This document shows, one piece after another, positions 50,865 to 60,088 of a stretch of DNA of 64,000 nucleotides. The stretch lies in the NCBI GenBank assembly GCA_017643495.1, contig JAEPNK010000001.1, positions 1,531,623-1,595,622 on the forward strand, in the 5' to 3' direction. The position numbers were made by a program, and so were the translations under genes. Positions within the stretch are counted from its first letter, which is position 1. Every line of letters begins with the position of its first letter. The notes beneath the pieces are model-generated. The model did not search any database, was not told the DNA's origin, and worked only from the letters and a program-made list of their open reading frames with translations. The DNA comes from Rhizobiaceae bacterium. GTDB lineage: Bacteria > Pseudomonadota > Alphaproteobacteria > Rhizobiales > Rhizobiaceae.

Positions 50865-51365
50865 GGCAGTCTCCTCGCTTCGTTGATTTGCGATGATGAC
50901 TAGCAAATGCAGACAGTATTTCAATTCGGCCAGAAAGGCAGAAATCGGCATTCGGTTATTGACACAAGGTTTTGGGACTGTGTTCGAAACGTGCTGGGTC
51001 GGAGATTGAACAGTCAGCAGGTTGCGTTTTAGGCAACGGTACGCCTCTCGCGTGCAGTAGGCCAGAATGCCTAAATTGCAGTGATAAAAGCGGTTTTTTG
51101 AAAATAGGTGAAAACTTACTGTTTCCGGTTGGCGTGATTGTGCAAAAGTTAGCGGACTTTCTCAAAATTGTTCCTGATTTGTTTTTGCTGTTTTCCAGAG
51201 GAAAAAATCTTCCATAGCGGAGCGGAAAAAATTTAAAAATAAAGTTCTTGACCCGTAGTGGTTCCTGATTTGTTCAGTGGCGTGACCAATAAAAATGGGA
51301 GGACGTCAGGTCCTCCCATTGTATGGCTGTTGAAAGTACCAGCCGGTGAACTGAAAACAGGCGTC
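50865..51365. other. 501-bp gene-free interval
   Basis: No convincing reading frame on either strand. It holds a possible promoter start TTGACA (about 50958), a 14-base direct repeat GTTCCTGATTTGTT at 51170-51183 and 51261-51274, and the terminator hairpin at 51294-51320. A/T-rich toward the right end. It separates the motility region from the catabolic region. Confidence 0.5.
51294..51320 (-). terminator. Terminator of the minus-strand catabolic operon
   Basis: Perfect 11-bp arms AATGGGAGGAC (51294-51304) and GTCCTCCCATT (51310-51320), loop GTCAG; on the minus strand it is followed by TTTATT. Ends the operon of the molybdenum hydroxylase and DapA-like genes. Confidence 0.85.
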
Positions 51366-52328
51366 TTATGAATTCGACAGCTTCAAGCCACAATTCTCGA
51401 AAGCGGCTTTGGTTCGTGCTTTTTCATCATCGGTAAGTTGCAGAAGTGGTTCCCGAACCGGCCCGCCAGCCTGACCAAGCAATTGTTGCCAGTATTTCTG
51501 GTGAGCTTGGGGTTTTCCGCCAGGGCGTGTGGATTTAAGAGCCTGGCGAACTGGCTCAAGGCTGTCACGAACCTGCCGGGCTTTGTCTATTTCACCGGCG
51601 AATGCGAGTTCGGTATACTCGTGCATGCGTGTGTCATTTGCCGTTTGAAGCAGGTAGGGAGGTGAGGAACAAAGATAAAGTTGCCAGTTCAACTCGACAA
51701 TGTTGTCAAACCATTCGTCCTCCGATGCGGTGCTGACCAGAATGCGGTCTCCGGCCAGAGAGGTCAGTTCCTTGTACATGTCGCGTGGAACGGAATACTT
51801 GATCGCCATGATGTTGGGCAGTTCTGCAATTCTTGCACACAGTTCCGGGCTCATGAGATAACCTGAATCCGGATGGCTCCACATTGCAATGCCGATATCC
51901 ACCCGGTCGCAGATTTCCTTGTAATAATTGAACAGGGTATCATCCCTGTCATTGATGAAATGCAGTACCGGTGCATGAACCACGATATAGTCCGCACCAA
52001 CATCCTGCGCATGCTTGGCCAGTTCAACCACAGTGGAAAAGTTCTGGTCTGAACAGGACATGATTGTACCGGCCTTGCCGTCACAGGCTTCGACTGCCAG
52101 TTCAAAATTTCGCTTTCTTTCCTCCAGTGACATCGAAAAGAATTCACCTTGCTTTCCGGCAATGAAGAACCCCCGGATTTTCAAGTCGTCTATCCAATGC
52201 TGGATATTTCGTCTAAGTCCGGCTTCATCAATCGAGAAGTCCGGTGTCATCGGATTGAGCGCTGCTGCCCAGATCCCTTTCATGTTTTCCCGGGAGTATT
52301 CCTTGGCTTCGTTCTTTTTGTATTTCAT
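51366..52328 (-). CDS. DapA/NanA-family lyase, atypical
   Basis: 320-residue TIM-barrel enzyme of the dihydrodipicolinate synthase/N-acetylneuraminate lyase family. The Schiff-base lysine is K177 (IMAIKYSVP). The usual GTTGE box reads GKQGE (58-62), and at the position of the catalytic tyrosine (PPYY-type motif) the sequence is HAPVLHF, without tyrosine. It is therefore unlikely to be lysine-pathway DapA; a keto-acid aldolase or dehydratase acting on a sugar or aromatic-ring fragment is more likely. ATG 52328 lies 3 bases after the stop of the molybdenum hydroxylase gene, so the two are co-transcribed. Confidence 0.85.
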   Translation of the reverse strand: MKYKKNEAKEYSRENMKGIWAAALNPMTPDFSIDEAGLRRNIQHWIDDLKIRGFFIAGKQGEFFSMSLEERKRNFELAVEACDGKAGTIMSCSDQNFSTVVELAKHAQDVGADYIVVHAPVLHFINDRDDTLFNYYKEICDRVDIGIAMWSHPDSGYLMSPELCARIAELPNIMAIKYSVPRDMYKELTSLAGDRILVSTASEDEWFDNIVELNWQLYLCSSPPYLLQTANDTRMHEYTELAFAGEIDKARQVRDSLEPVRQALKSTRPGGKPQAHQKYWQQLLGQAGGPVREPLLQLTDDEKARTKAAFENCGLKLSNS

Positions 52329-52331
52329 CGA

Positions 52332-54512
52332 TCATTCCTGTTCTTGTTGGAGTCGCTCGATTTCGTTCCAGATTTTGTTGCTGGTAAGCGGCATGGAAAG
52401 ATTTGCATTACCCAATTCAGCCAATGCATCCGCGGTTGCATTGAAGATCGCAATCGGGGCACCGATTGTTCCGGCTTCGCCCACGCCTTTGGCTCCAAGC
52501 AAGTTACGGGGGGAGGGAGTTTCTGTATGGTCAAGGGTGATAGCAGGCATGTCGCTGGCTCGTGGCAAGGCGTAATCCATTAGCGAGCCGGTCTGCAATT
52601 GACCACTGTCATCGTAACTTACCGACTCCATCAATGCTTCGCCCAGTCCCTGGGCTACGCCGCCGATAATTTGTCCCGATACCATCTTTGGATTGATAAT
52701 TTTGCCGGCATCATCAAGACAATGCATGTGGTGCACTGTTAGCTTGCCGGTATCCGGGTCGATTTCCACTTCTGCAAGATAACAACCATACCCCCATGCC
52801 TCACCATCGGCATGATATTTTACGCATGCCTCGACGGTTTCTTTCGGGTTCGTATGATTATCAAGTTTTGCCCGTAACTCCTGCGCCGCCGCCCGTACTG
52901 CACTACCGCCTATTCCGGTGCTGCGGCTTGCCAGTGCTCCTATTCCATTGGGACAGTCCTGTGTGTCACCGCATCGAACAGTTATGTTGTCCGGATCAAC
53001 ATCGAGTTCATCTGCTGCAATCTGTGCATAGGCAGTTTCACGTCCATGTCCTTGCGTACTGCCACCGGACAAGACTTCGATTTTGCCATCCGGATGGCAG
53101 CGAATGGTTGCGCTTTCCCATCCCTGGCCGCTGGGTTCGACAAAAAAGCCGGTGCCAATGCCTGCAAGCCTGCCCGCGTCACGCAACTTCGAGCGAGTTT
53201 CCAAGGCTTCCTTGTAGTGATCCGAATTCATCAGCCGATCAAGCAGCTCTGTGTAATTGCCGCTGTCAAGCCGGACATCTGTTGACCGGCGTTGATCAAG
53301 CTCGTCCGATGCAAGAAGGTTCTTGCGTCGAAGTTCGTTCGATTCAATTCCGGTTTTTCGGGAAGCTTCCTCGACCAGTCTTTCCATCAGCATGGCTGCT
53401 TCAGGCCTGCCTGCACCCCGGTAAATGCCAAATGGGGCCGTATGCGTTTCGTAAGCCCTGGATCGCAGGTCGTAATTGGTGACACGATACGGGCCAGGCA
53501 ATATGCGGGCTGCATTCCAGGCCGGTATTGCCGAACTGGTTGTTAGCCAACTACCCAGAGGAGCATTGACTTCAGCATCAAGGGCCAGAAATGTGCCTTC
53601 CTTGTCCACGGCCAGTTTTCCTCGGCAAATCAATCCACGGCCATGACTGGCAGCCAGAAAATCCTCGTTTCGCCATGCGATCCAGCGAACCGAACGTTTC
53701 AACGTCATGGCAGCCCAGACAGCAAAAATTTCCTCGGGATAAAGTGAGGCTTTCATGCCGAATGCCCCGCCTACGTCAGGCGATATCAGCCTGATGGATG
53801 TCCCATCACAATCAAGGATTTTGGCCAACATCTTTCTGGCCCTGTGGGGTGTTTGTGTGGAAAGCCAAACAGTAACGCCACCGGTGTCTTCATGATATTT
53901 TACAGCGATGCCCCGGGTTTCCATGGGGCTGGGAGCGAGCCTTGAATGTTCCACCTCCACTTCTACAGTGGCATGTGCAGCAGATAATGTTTTTTCGAGA
54001 TCGCCTTCTTGCCAGCGCTTGTCAAACACGGGACAGCAGTCTGTATCAATGGCTGCGCGCAAGCTGGTTACGCGATGGCTGTCTGCATCGGAAGTGTCGG
54101 CATAGATTGCCTCCGCGGCATCGTCTGCATGGGAGAGGGTATCTGCAAGGACTGCTGCAAAGGGTTGTCCAACAAAGTGCAGCGCGTTTCTCGCCAGCAT
54201 TTCGAAATTCTGGTTTTCAGCCTCCCCAAGGATGGGATTGACCTCAAGAGGAGAGAGTTCCGGACAATCCCTGCCACTGAATACCGCCGCAACACCGGGC
54301 ATTTCCTGTGCATCGTCGCAATGAACTTCGTCAATTCTGCAATTTGCTTCGCTGGCACGCACAAAGGATATGTGAAGCGGCTCATCCAGCTGTACATCTG
54401 CAACATATTGCGCAGATCCGGTCACAAGGGGGGCATCCTCCCGACGGGCGACAGAAGCACCAATCAGTTGAGACCGGGTTTTCGCGTGTAACTGATCGTT
54501 TTTATCAAGCAA
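52332..54512 (-). CDS. Molybdenum hydroxylase large subunit (xanthine dehydrogenase family)
   Basis: 726-residue molybdopterin-cytosine-dinucleotide-type subunit of the xanthine/aldehyde oxidase family. N-terminal small domain (VARREDAPLVTGSAQYVADV), pterin-binding SPDVGGAFGMKASLYPEEIF, the GSTQGHGRETAYAQIAADEL box and the catalytic Glu at about 679 in GAKGVGEAGTIGAPIAIFNA. The FAD and 2Fe-2S subunits it needs are not adjacent. Longest frame starts at TTG 54512; the true start may be a little further in, since the family normally begins just before RREDAP. Likely hydroxylates an aldehyde or N-heterocycle. Divergent from the aspartate dehydrogenase gene across a perfect inverted repeat. Confidence 0.88.
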   Translation of the reverse strand: MLDKNDQLHAKTRSQLIGASVARREDAPLVTGSAQYVADVQLDEPLHISFVRASEANCRIDEVHCDDAQEMPGVAAVFSGRDCPELSPLEVNPILGEAENQNFEMLARNALHFVGQPFAAVLADTLSHADDAAEAIYADTSDADSHRVTSLRAAIDTDCCPVFDKRWQEGDLEKTLSAAHATVEVEVEHSRLAPSPMETRGIAVKYHEDTGGVTVWLSTQTPHRARKMLAKILDCDGTSIRLISPDVGGAFGMKASLYPEEIFAVWAAMTLKRSVRWIAWRNEDFLAASHGRGLICRGKLAVDKEGTFLALDAEVNAPLGSWLTTSSAIPAWNAARILPGPYRVTNYDLRSRAYETHTAPFGIYRGAGRPEAAMLMERLVEEASRKTGIESNELRRKNLLASDELDQRRSTDVRLDSGNYTELLDRLMNSDHYKEALETRSKLRDAGRLAGIGTGFFVEPSGQGWESATIRCHPDGKIEVLSGGSTQGHGRETAYAQIAADELDVDPDNITVRCGDTQDCPNGIGALASRSTGIGGSAVRAAAQELRAKLDNHTNPKETVEACVKYHADGEAWGYGCYLAEVEIDPDTGKLTVHHMHCLDDAGKIINPKMVSGQIIGGVAQGLGEALMESVSYDDSGQLQTGSLMDYALPRASDMPAITLDHTETPSPRNLLGAKGVGEAGTIGAPIAIFNATADALAELGNANLSMPLTSNKIWNEIERLQQEQE

Positions 54513-54590
54513 ACGTAAGGCCTGTCATTGTTCCTGCTCAATGAATGACGCAGACTGTCAATGACGCAGGCAAGAATCGCAATTCCAAAA

Positions 54591-54618
54591 ATTCGATTTT
54601 GATATAACAAAATCGAAT
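54591..54618. promoter_or_regulatory. Perfect inverted repeat between divergent catabolic genes
   Basis: Arms ATTCGATTTTG (54591-54601) and CAAAATCGAAT (54608-54618), centre ATATAA. 11-bp perfect symmetry in the 168-bp divergent promoter between the molybdenum hydroxylase and aspartate dehydrogenase genes. A strong operator candidate for a dimeric regulator. Confidence 0.6.
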
Positions 54619-54680
54619 AACAATGTCCTTGGCTATGTGTATTATGTTAAGGCAAGGCAGGCAGAGCACAACAGGAAATA

Positions 54681-55487
54681 ATGACACGTCAGATAAACAT
54701 AGCATTGGTTGGTCATGGAGCGATTGCTGGCTATGTTGTGGACCGGATTTTGCCTGTTTACGGTATCAATATTGCCGCGCTGGTCTGTCGGGAGGAATCA
54801 TTTGAACAGGCCAGACGCTTCGCGGATAATCGCTTCCCGGTATTTACCTCAATAGAGAAACTGGATCCAGCACCGGGCTTGCTGGTGGACTGTGCCGGGC
54901 ATTCTGGTCTCCAGTGCCATGCACCTGCGGCTCTCGAAAACGGAATTGACGTTATATCCATCTCCACAGGCGCACTTGCAGATGTGTCTCTGGCTGAAAA
55001 GCTTGAGGATTGCGCAAAACGGGGCAATTCCCGCATCCGCTTCCTTTCCGGCGCAGTGGGTGGAATCGATGCCCTGACGGCTGCGAGCGTAGGTGAAATT
55101 GACCGGGTGGTTTATACTGGAAGAAAACCCCCGGCAGGATGGCAGGGCTCTCCGGCGGAAGACCATTTTGATCTTGAAACACTTTCAGAGGCCAAAGTAC
55201 ATTTTGAGGGAACTGCCCGTGAAGCCGCCCGGCTTTATCCGAAAAACGCCAATGTTGCTGCCACGCTTGCATTGGCCAGCATCGGGCTTGATGCCGTTCA
55301 GGTCAGGTTGATTGCGGACCCTTCCGTCGAGCGCAACACGCACGAAATAGAAGCGGTTGGTGATTTTGGACGACTGTCAGTCGTAATCGAGGGAAATCCG
55401 CTTCCCGGTAATCCCAAATCATCGGGATTGGCTGCCATGAGCATTGTTGGTGCTCTCAAACAATATCTCAACCGGCTCGCATTTTAG
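54681..55487 (+). CDS. L-aspartate dehydrogenase family protein
   Basis: 268 residues. N-terminal Rossmann fold (IALVGHGAIAGYVVDRIL) and C-terminal DUF108 domain (RFLSGAVGGIDALTAASVGE; YPKNANVAATLALASIGLDA; NTHEIEAVGDFG), the signature of NAD(P)-dependent aspartate dehydrogenase (NadX), which forms iminosuccinate from aspartate or runs in reverse. Near genes point to aromatic or pyridine metabolism rather than only NAD synthesis. Convergent with the LysR gene, 7 bases apart. Confidence 0.9.
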   Translation: MTRQINIALVGHGAIAGYVVDRILPVYGINIAALVCREESFEQARRFADNRFPVFTSIEKLDPAPGLLVDCAGHSGLQCHAPAALENGIDVISISTGALADVSLAEKLEDCAKRGNSRIRFLSGAVGGIDALTAASVGEIDRVVYTGRKPPAGWQGSPAEDHFDLETLSEAKVHFEGTAREAARLYPKNANVAATLALASIGLDAVQVRLIADPSVERNTHEIEAVGDFGRLSVVIEGNPLPGNPKSSGLAAMSIVGALKQYLNRLAF

Positions 55488-55494
55488 AGTGCTT

Positions 55495-56478
55495 TCAGTC
55501 TGTCGCGCTTTCGCGTTCCTTTATGGCCTTGGCGTGTTTTCTCAGTTCATCAAGAAATGATGCGGCTGCAGGGGACAATGCTTTCTCACTTCGATAGGTA
55601 ACACCAACGGGGCTGTTGGAAATCTGTAACGGACACTGGACGGTGACAAGTTCTCCGGCCAGGATTTCCTTTCTGACCACATGCAGCGGAAAGACGCCGA
55701 TCATGTCGGTCGACATGAGAAGGGCGCGGTTGGTCAGGAAGGAAACACACTCAACAGGATTGGGTGGCGGAGGAAGGTCCTGGTCCAAAAATTCCTTGTC
55801 CACCTGCCTTCTGAGGGTTGTCTGGGTGGGGGGCAGTATCCAGTCCTGTTCAACAAGTTGTGAAAACGGAACATGCTTTGCCTTGGCTAGTTGATGACCG
55901 CTCCGACAGACAACGACCGCAGGTTCATTGTATAAAACCTCCTGACTGAGGTCTTCTCGATATCGATATTCCGCAAGGCGGCCAACGACCATGTCCACTT
56001 CGCCGGTATAAACGAGCGGCATCAGAAAATCATTGGTTCCGTCGCGAACAATGATGCTGACATTGGGGCGTTGTTCATGCACATTACGAATGGTTTCAGG
56101 CAGCAGTTCCGCTGAGGCGGCGAGCAGCGTTCCGACAACCACACGCCCACCCAATCCCTCGTTAAGGTCGTCCAGTTCCTGTGCAGCATGGGAAATCTGG
56201 GCGAGAATTAGTTTTCCGTGCCTGACCAGAGCTTCTCCAAATTCCGTCGGTATTACGCCCCTGTTCGTTCGTGAAAAGAGTGTGACTCCAAAATCCGTTT
56301 CCAGATCTTTCAAGAGTTTGGTTGCAGCCGGTTGCGAAATGAACAATTCTTCTGCAGCATGGAGAATGCTGGAATGTTCTGCTATCGCAACCAGAAGGCG
56401 CAGTTGTTTCAGTTTTAACCGGGTGGAGACCCGTTCAGTGATTTTGACGTGGCTGTTTCTGTGAAGTTGTTTGGACAT
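55495..56478 (-). CDS. LysR-family transcription regulator
   Basis: 327 residues from ATG 56478 (frame extends to 56511). Winged helix-turn-helix (LKLKQLRLLVAIAEHSSILH, AAEELFISQPAATKLLKDLE) and two-lobe effector domain. General look is of the GbpR/PcaQ-like group. It is divergent from the 3-hydroxyanthranilate dioxygenase gene, whose promoter holds an ACAAAT...ATTTGT inverted repeat, the usual arrangement of a LysR activator and its target. Confidence 0.92.
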   Translation of the reverse strand: MSKQLHRNSHVKITERVSTRLKLKQLRLLVAIAEHSSILHAAEELFISQPAATKLLKDLETDFGVTLFSRTNRGVIPTEFGEALVRHGKLILAQISHAAQELDDLNEGLGGRVVVGTLLAASAELLPETIRNVHEQRPNVSIIVRDGTNDFLMPLVYTGEVDMVVGRLAEYRYREDLSQEVLYNEPAVVVCRSGHQLAKAKHVPFSQLVEQDWILPPTQTTLRRQVDKEFLDQDLPPPPNPVECVSFLTNRALLMSTDMIGVFPLHVVRKEILAGELVTVQCPLQISNSPVGVTYRSEKALSPAAASFLDELRKHAKAIKERESATD

Positions 56479-56507
56479 GGGTCTTCCAGGTATTCTTTTT
56501 TTGAATA

Positions 56508-56531
56508 ACAAATTCAGTTAAATTCATTTGT
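56508..56531. promoter_or_regulatory. Candidate LysR-binding inverted repeat
   Basis: ACAAAT (56508-56513) and ATTTGT (56526-56531) around a 12-base centre, located between the LysR gene and the dioxygenase gene. Six-base arms in A/T-rich sequence, so moderate support only. Confidence 0.35.
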
Positions 56532-56601
56532 GCGAAATAGCAAATTTTCATCATCTGTTGTTTGGAAACAGGCGCCACACACACCACAGAGAGGTTTCAA
56601 G

Positions 56602-57156
56602 ATGAATCTTCATCCGGCTTTCAAACCATTCAATTTTGAAGATTGGATCGAGAGAAATCGCGAGCATCTCAAGCCGCCTGTTTCCAACAAGCAATTGTTT
56701 GACGAAGAAACAGGCATGGTTGTCATGATCGTGGGTGGCCCCAATACACGGGTGGATTTTCACGATGATCCGGTTGAGGAATTTTTCTACCAGTTGCAAG
56801 GCGACATGTTGCTGAAAATCGCCGAAGGCGGCAAGATTTATGATGTGCCTATTCGTGAAGGCGAAGTTTTCATTCTGCCGCCACATGCAAGGCATTCTCC
56901 TCAACGTCCGGTCCCTGGTTCAGTCGGGCTGGTTGTGGAAGGAACCCGCAGGGAATCCGACTATGACGGCTTTGAATGGTTCTGCTTCAATTGCGGTGAG
57001 CAGGTGCATCGTGTTGAGGTAAAAGTGACAGACATCGTAAAAGACTTGCCACCACTGTTTGATGCTTTCTACAATAGCGAGACAGACCGCACCTGCAAGG
57101 CGTGTGGTACGGTTCATCCAGGCAAGGAGCCACCTCAAGGCTGGGCGACACTTTAA
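56602..57156 (+). CDS. nbaC: 3-hydroxyanthranilate 3,4-dioxygenase
   Basis: Cupin enzyme opening the ring of 3-hydroxyanthranilate to 2-amino-3-carboxymuconate semialdehyde, which closes spontaneously to quinolinate. 184 residues. Iron ligands H54, E60 and H98 (VDFHDDPVEEFFYQ; PPHARHSPQRP), substrate arginines R50 and R102, and the rubredoxin-like C128-C131/C165-C168 pairs (CFNC, CKAC) are all present, as in the Ralstonia enzyme. ATG 56602 after AGAGAGG is preferred over the longer frame from 56530. No kynureninase or other kynurenine-pathway gene is in the window, so substrate may be imported or made elsewhere. Confidence 0.93.
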   Translation: MNLHPAFKPFNFEDWIERNREHLKPPVSNKQLFDEETGMVVMIVGGPNTRVDFHDDPVEEFFYQLQGDMLLKIAEGGKIYDVPIREGEVFILPPHARHSPQRPVPGSVGLVVEGTRRESDYDGFEWFCFNCGEQVHRVEVKVTDIVKDLPPLFDAFYNSETDRTCKACGTVHPGKEPPQGWATL

Positions 57157-57190
57157 CAACGATAACGACATTGATCGGGAGGGAAACTAG

Positions 57191-58180
<990 letters not shown>

Positions 58181-58199
58181 GCTTGGTTAACAAGTGAAG

Positions 58200-58233
58200 A
58201 TCTGCCCTCCTTTGCGGAGGGCAGATTGTTTTT
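58200..58233 (+). terminator. Hairpin terminator/attenuator between dctP and dctQ
   Basis: ATCTGCCCTCC (58200-58210), loop TTTGC, GGAGGGCAGAT (58216-58226), TG, TTTTT. A full intrinsic terminator inside the transporter operon; partial read-through would give much more binding protein than membrane subunits. Confidence 0.85.
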
Positions 58234-58244
58234 GGCGAGGGGCA

Positions 58245-58787
58245 ATGTTGCGCAGCATTTCTGCTTTTTGGGCAAAGATCGAGATGTATTGTGCATCGGT
58301 TTTTGCTGGCTTGATAACGTTGCTGATTTTGCTCAACGTCGTCACAAGGGCTTTCAACACATCCATTTACTGGGTTGATGAAGCTGCGATCTATGCCATG
58401 GCATGGATGGCGTTTCTGGCCGCATCCTCGGCAACCCATTACGGGCACTCGGTAGCGGTCACGATTGTAACCGACTATCTGCCAAGAAAGCCCGCGCTGA
58501 TTTTTGCCAAGTTTGTTGATGTCTGCGTACTTGTATTTGCAGTCATGATGGTCTGGTTTTGCTGGCGCTGGTTTCTGCCTCTTGAATTTGCCAAGGTAGG
58601 ATTTGATCCGGAAACGTTTCAGAGCAATACTTTCAACTTCATTTACGCCGAGCCAACCCTGACCCTGGGCATAAAAAAAGCATGGGTGTGGTTGATAATG
58701 TGGATTTTTTCAATCGGCCTGTTGTTGCACGCAGTCTCCAATCTGCTGACTGTCCACCCACTGGACGAAAAGGTTGACGCTGCATGA
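58245..58787 (+). CDS. dctQ: TRAP transporter small membrane subunit DctQ
   Basis: Four-helix membrane subunit, 180 residues from ATG 58245 with GCGAGGGG before it. A longer frame from 58194 would be read across the terminator hairpin and is rejected. Helices include VFAGLITLLILLNVVTRAFN (with the conserved N-V-x-x-R) and WMAFLAASSATHYGHSVAVT. Overlaps dctM by ATGA. Confidence 0.9.
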   Translation: MLRSISAFWAKIEMYCASVFAGLITLLILLNVVTRAFNTSIYWVDEAAIYAMAWMAFLAASSATHYGHSVAVTIVTDYLPRKPALIFAKFVDVCVLVFAVMMVWFCWRWFLPLEFAKVGFDPETFQSNTFNFIYAEPTLTLGIKKAWVWLIMWIFSIGLLLHAVSNLLTVHPLDEKVDAA

Positions 58788-60046
58788 TCACTTCAGCTGT
58801 TTTTGTGATTTTGCTTTTTGGTGCTGTCCCCATCGCCATGGTGCTTGGTCTTGTGGCAATCGTGTATATTCTGGAAAGCGGCAACCTCATTCTGTTTGAC
58901 AGTTTTGCCCAACAGATGTTTTCCGGTCTGGAAAATTATGGATTGCTGGCGATACCGCTTTTCATGCTTACCGGTGAATTGATGAATGAGGGAGGGGTTA
59001 CTTCTCGCCTTATAGCCGCAGCCCGTGTTTTTGTTGGCGGTTTCCGCGGTGGCCTTGCCTGGATCAACATAGTGGCCAACATGTTCATGGCAGCCATTAT
59101 CGGTTCGGCTGTTTCACAGATAGCAATCATGTCCCGCGCCATGGTTCCGGCCATGGAAAAGGATGGCTACGACAAGGGGTTTGCTGCAGCGACAACGGCA
59201 GCAGGGGGTCTCCTGGCTCCGGTCATTCCCCCATCCATGCTGTTCGTGATTTTTGCTGTTCTGGCACAGGTGCCTGTAGGTGACATGTTTCTGGCGGGCA
59301 TCTTGCCGGGAATATTGATGTTTATCGGCTTTGTGCTGGTGATATGCTGTATTGGCTTTTTCTCGCCATTTCCCGAGGGAAAATGGATGAGCCGGTCGGA
59401 ATCGGTGTCTGCCCTTCTGGCCTGCATACCTGCGATGTTTATACCCGCTGCGATAATTGGCGGGATCCTCATGGGAATAGCCACACCTACCGAGTCAGCC
59501 GCTGTGGCGTCCGTTATCGCATTTGTGCTCGGTAAATTCCTCTACAGGGAAATTCACATGTCGGACATGGCAACAGTATTTGTCCGCACAGCCCGCAATT
59601 CGGCTCTTGTGATTTTCATGATAGCTGCTGCAAATGTATTCGGCTGGGTTGTGATATATGAAGCGCTGCCGCAAAAACTGGCCGCATTCATCACGTCTGT
59701 AACGTCTGATCCTTTTGTGTTCCTGTTGATTGTCAATGTCGTGTTGCTGATAGTCGGCATGCTGATTGACGGCATTGCCGCAATCATTCTGGTCACACCA
59801 ATCCTGCTGCCGATTGCAATGTCTTCCTATTCGATCAGCCCGTTGCAGTTCGGTGTCGTTGTCAGTATCAACCTGACACTTGGTCTCCTCACGCCACCGG
59901 TTGGCATTGGTCTTTATATTGCTTCGGCAATGGCGGAGGTGAAGCCAACCCGGATATTCAGGAAATTGTGGCCATTCCTTCTTGCGACGCTCATCATTCT
60001 TGTAACCCTGAGCGGTGTGCCCTGGTTGTCGACTGCATTCGTCTGA
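58784..60046 (+). CDS. dctM: TRAP transporter large membrane subunit DctM
   Basis: Channel subunit, 420 residues, about 12 hydrophobic segments. Typical stretches: LLAIPLFMLTGELMNEGGVT, TTAAGGLLAPVIPPSMLFVI, GIATPTESAAVASVIAFVLG and LTLGLLTPPVGIGLYIASAM. Completes a DctPQM system driven by the ion gradient. Convergent with the GntR gene 42 bases away. Confidence 0.95.
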   Translation: MITSAVFVILLFGAVPIAMVLGLVAIVYILESGNLILFDSFAQQMFSGLENYGLLAIPLFMLTGELMNEGGVTSRLIAAARVFVGGFRGGLAWINIVANMFMAAIIGSAVSQIAIMSRAMVPAMEKDGYDKGFAAATTAAGGLLAPVIPPSMLFVIFAVLAQVPVGDMFLAGILPGILMFIGFVLVICCIGFFSPFPEGKWMSRSESVSALLACIPAMFIPAAIIGGILMGIATPTESAAVASVIAFVLGKFLYREIHMSDMATVFVRTARNSALVIFMIAAANVFGWVVIYEALPQKLAAFITSVTSDPFVFLLIVNVVLLIVGMLIDGIAAIILVTPILLPIAMSSYSISPLQFGVVVSINLTLGLLTPPVGIGLYIASAMAEVKPTRIFRKLWPFLLATLIILVTLSGVPWLSTAFV

Positions 60047-60088
60047 GTGCGGTATTTCCGAACAATCAGGATTGGTTTTAAGCAGAGT

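Noticed and set aside
50865-51365. A tRNA or small RNA gene in the gene-free interval
   Set aside because: No cloverleaf or CCA-type end was found, and the only strong hairpin is explained as a minus-strand terminator.
52796-53482. 228-codon plus-strand frame within the molybdenum hydroxylase gene
   Set aside because: Cys/His/Arg-rich shadow of the conserved coding strand.
58194-58244. GTG start at 58194 for dctQ
   Set aside because: It would place the terminator hairpin inside the coding sequence and give a non-hydrophobic, non-conserved extension; ATG 58245 has a proper ribosome site.
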